Shown here one piece after another: positions 63,358 to 64,000 of a stretch of 64,000 nucleotides of DNA. How positions within the stretch are numbered: the stretch's first letter is position 1; each line of letters begins with the position of its first letter. A program made the position numbers and the translations under genes. This DNA is from an uncultured Desulfuromonas sp. (GTDB lineage: Bacteria > Desulfobacterota > Desulfuromonadia > Desulfuromonadales > Desulfuromonadaceae), in NCBI RefSeq assembly GCF_963676955.1, contig NZ_OY781461.1, forward strand, positions 878,001 to 942,000, written 5' to 3'. The notes under the pieces were generated by a model. The model saw only the letters and a list, made by a program, of their open reading frames with translations. It did not search any database and was not told the DNA's origin.

Positions 63358-64000
63358 TTACTTCAGACCGACTTCCTTGTAGTACTTCATGGCACCCGGA
63401 TGAATCGGGGCGGACAAACCATCCAGCATCTGTTTCTTGGTCAGGGATGCATAAGCGGGGTGCAGTTTCTTGAATTCTTCAAAGTTGTCAAACACCTCTT
63501 TGGTAATGGCGTAAACGATGTCATCAGAAACATCGGCGCTGGTACACAGGGTGGCCTTGACACCGTAAGTATTCACATCCGTCTCATTCATGACACCGGG
63601 GTAGAGCTTGACGGGAATCGAGGCGGCGGCATAAAAGGGGAATTTTGCCACCAGCTTGGCGCTGATCTCCTCGGGAACGGCAACAAAATTCACCTTGCGC
63701 ACGCCGGCAACCGCTTCCTTGATCGAACCGTTGGGATGACCGACCGTATAGAAGTAGGCATCAATGCGACCATCTTGCAGCATCCCGGCGGATTCGGCAG
63801 GCTTCAGACCCTCCGCCTGGAAGTCTTTACCCGGCTCCATATCCAGGGCATGAAACAAATCCATGGCATTGCCACGCTGTCCGGTGCCGGGGGCGCCGAT
63901 ATTCACCACGTGACCCTTAAGATCGGCAACGGTTTTGATGTTCTTGTCGGCCCCGGCAAGGATCGTTACCAGCTCGGGATGAATGGAGAACACGGCCCGC
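63358..64000 (-). CDS. TAXI-family TRAP solute-binding protein (partial)
   Basis: The C-terminal 213 residues of a periplasmic receptor; the N-terminus and signal peptide are beyond the window edge. GAPGTGQRGNAMDLFHALDM and LQDGRIDAYFYTVGHPNGSI are typical of the TAXI (TRAP-associated extracytoplasmic immunogenic) family. It binds the solute for the permease gene that follows. The frame is open to base 64000. Confidence 0.9.
   Translation of the reverse strand, partial: RAVFSIHPELVTILAGADKNIKTVADLKGHVVNIGAPGTGQRGNAMDLFHALDMEPGKDFQAEGLKPAESAGMLQDGRIDAYFYTVGHPNGSIKEAVAGVRKVNFVAVPEEISAKLVAKFPFYAAASIPVKLYPGVMNETDVNTYGVKATLCTSADVSDDIVYAITKEVFDNFEEFKKLHPAYASLTKKQMLDGLSAPIHPGAMKYYKEVGLK

Noticed and set aside
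1-64000. CRISPR arrays, tRNA or rRNA genes, prophage
   Set aside because: I saw no regularly spaced repeats, no tRNA-like cloverleaf ends and no phage structural or integrase genes.

Overview
The window is a protein-dense, moderately GC-rich stretch of a Gram-negative bacterial chromosome. It shows TonB-dependent outer-membrane receptors, a TolC/RND efflux system, several signal peptides, and many sensory proteins (two chemotaxis receptors, HD-GYP and GGDEF-EAL). A TAXI-type TRAP transporter and a membrane-bound hydrogenase-4-like complex whose catalytic subunit lacks nickel ligands resemble sets seen in Desulfuromonadales-like Desulfobacterota. That placement is inference from gene content only. 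I saw no rRNA, tRNA, CRISPR array, phage or complete insertion sequence. Both ends cut through genes (a FUSC transporter at the left, a TAXI receptor at the right).

Layout. 0-6.1 kb (minus strand): FUSC exporter with its overlapping MarR regulator, a bacteriohemerythrin, a membrane-anchored unknown, and a SET-domain protein paired with a GNAT/RimK-like ATP-grasp fusion. 6.3-13.0 kb (minus): a chemotaxis receptor and a 1437-residue sensor joining a PhnD-like binding domain, PAS/GAF domains and HD-GYP. 13.3-36.6 kb (plus): a large metal or metallophore island with three AraC regulators, three TonB-dependent receptors, an overlapping pair of YbtPQ/IrtAB-like half-transporters, two unrelated methyltransferases, a LolA-like/DUF1302/MMPL export module, and two nearly identical DUF4198 proteins flanking the third receptor. 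Fur-box-like palindromes lie in front of three of these units. 36.9-37.7 kb: DUF2975 membrane protein plus small XRE regulator. 37.9-44.6 kb (minus): TetR, membrane-fusion protein, RND pump, TolC and a cNMP-binding protein in one operon. 44.7-45.5 kb: a decayed, deletion-bearing copy of the EamA/O-methyltransferase locus that is intact at 49.8-52.05 kb. 45.5-49.6 kb: a second chemotaxis receptor and a GGDEF-EAL protein. 52.07-59.3 kb (minus): a six-gene hydrogenase-4/complex-I-like operon (Ehr type), with a doubly frameshifted small subunit. 59.7-60.6 kb: AraC-GyrI regulator, divergent from that operon. 60.7-64.0 kb (minus): TAXI receptor, fused TRAP permease and universal stress protein.

How the parts may work together. 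The 13-37 kb island reads as an iron- or other metal-responsive uptake locus. Receptors bring a chelate across the outer membrane, the heterodimeric ABC pair handles it at the inner membrane, and the DUF4198 proteins, which would begin with histidine once the signal peptide is removed, may bind the metal in the periplasm. The methyltransferases and MMPL module suggest that a small molecule or lipid is also modified or moved. The substrate cannot be read from sequence. The Ehr-like complex probably couples an unknown redox reaction to ion pumping. The most unusual items are this island, the SET/ATP-grasp pair, the nickel-ligand-free hydrogenase-like operon and the decayed duplicate locus.
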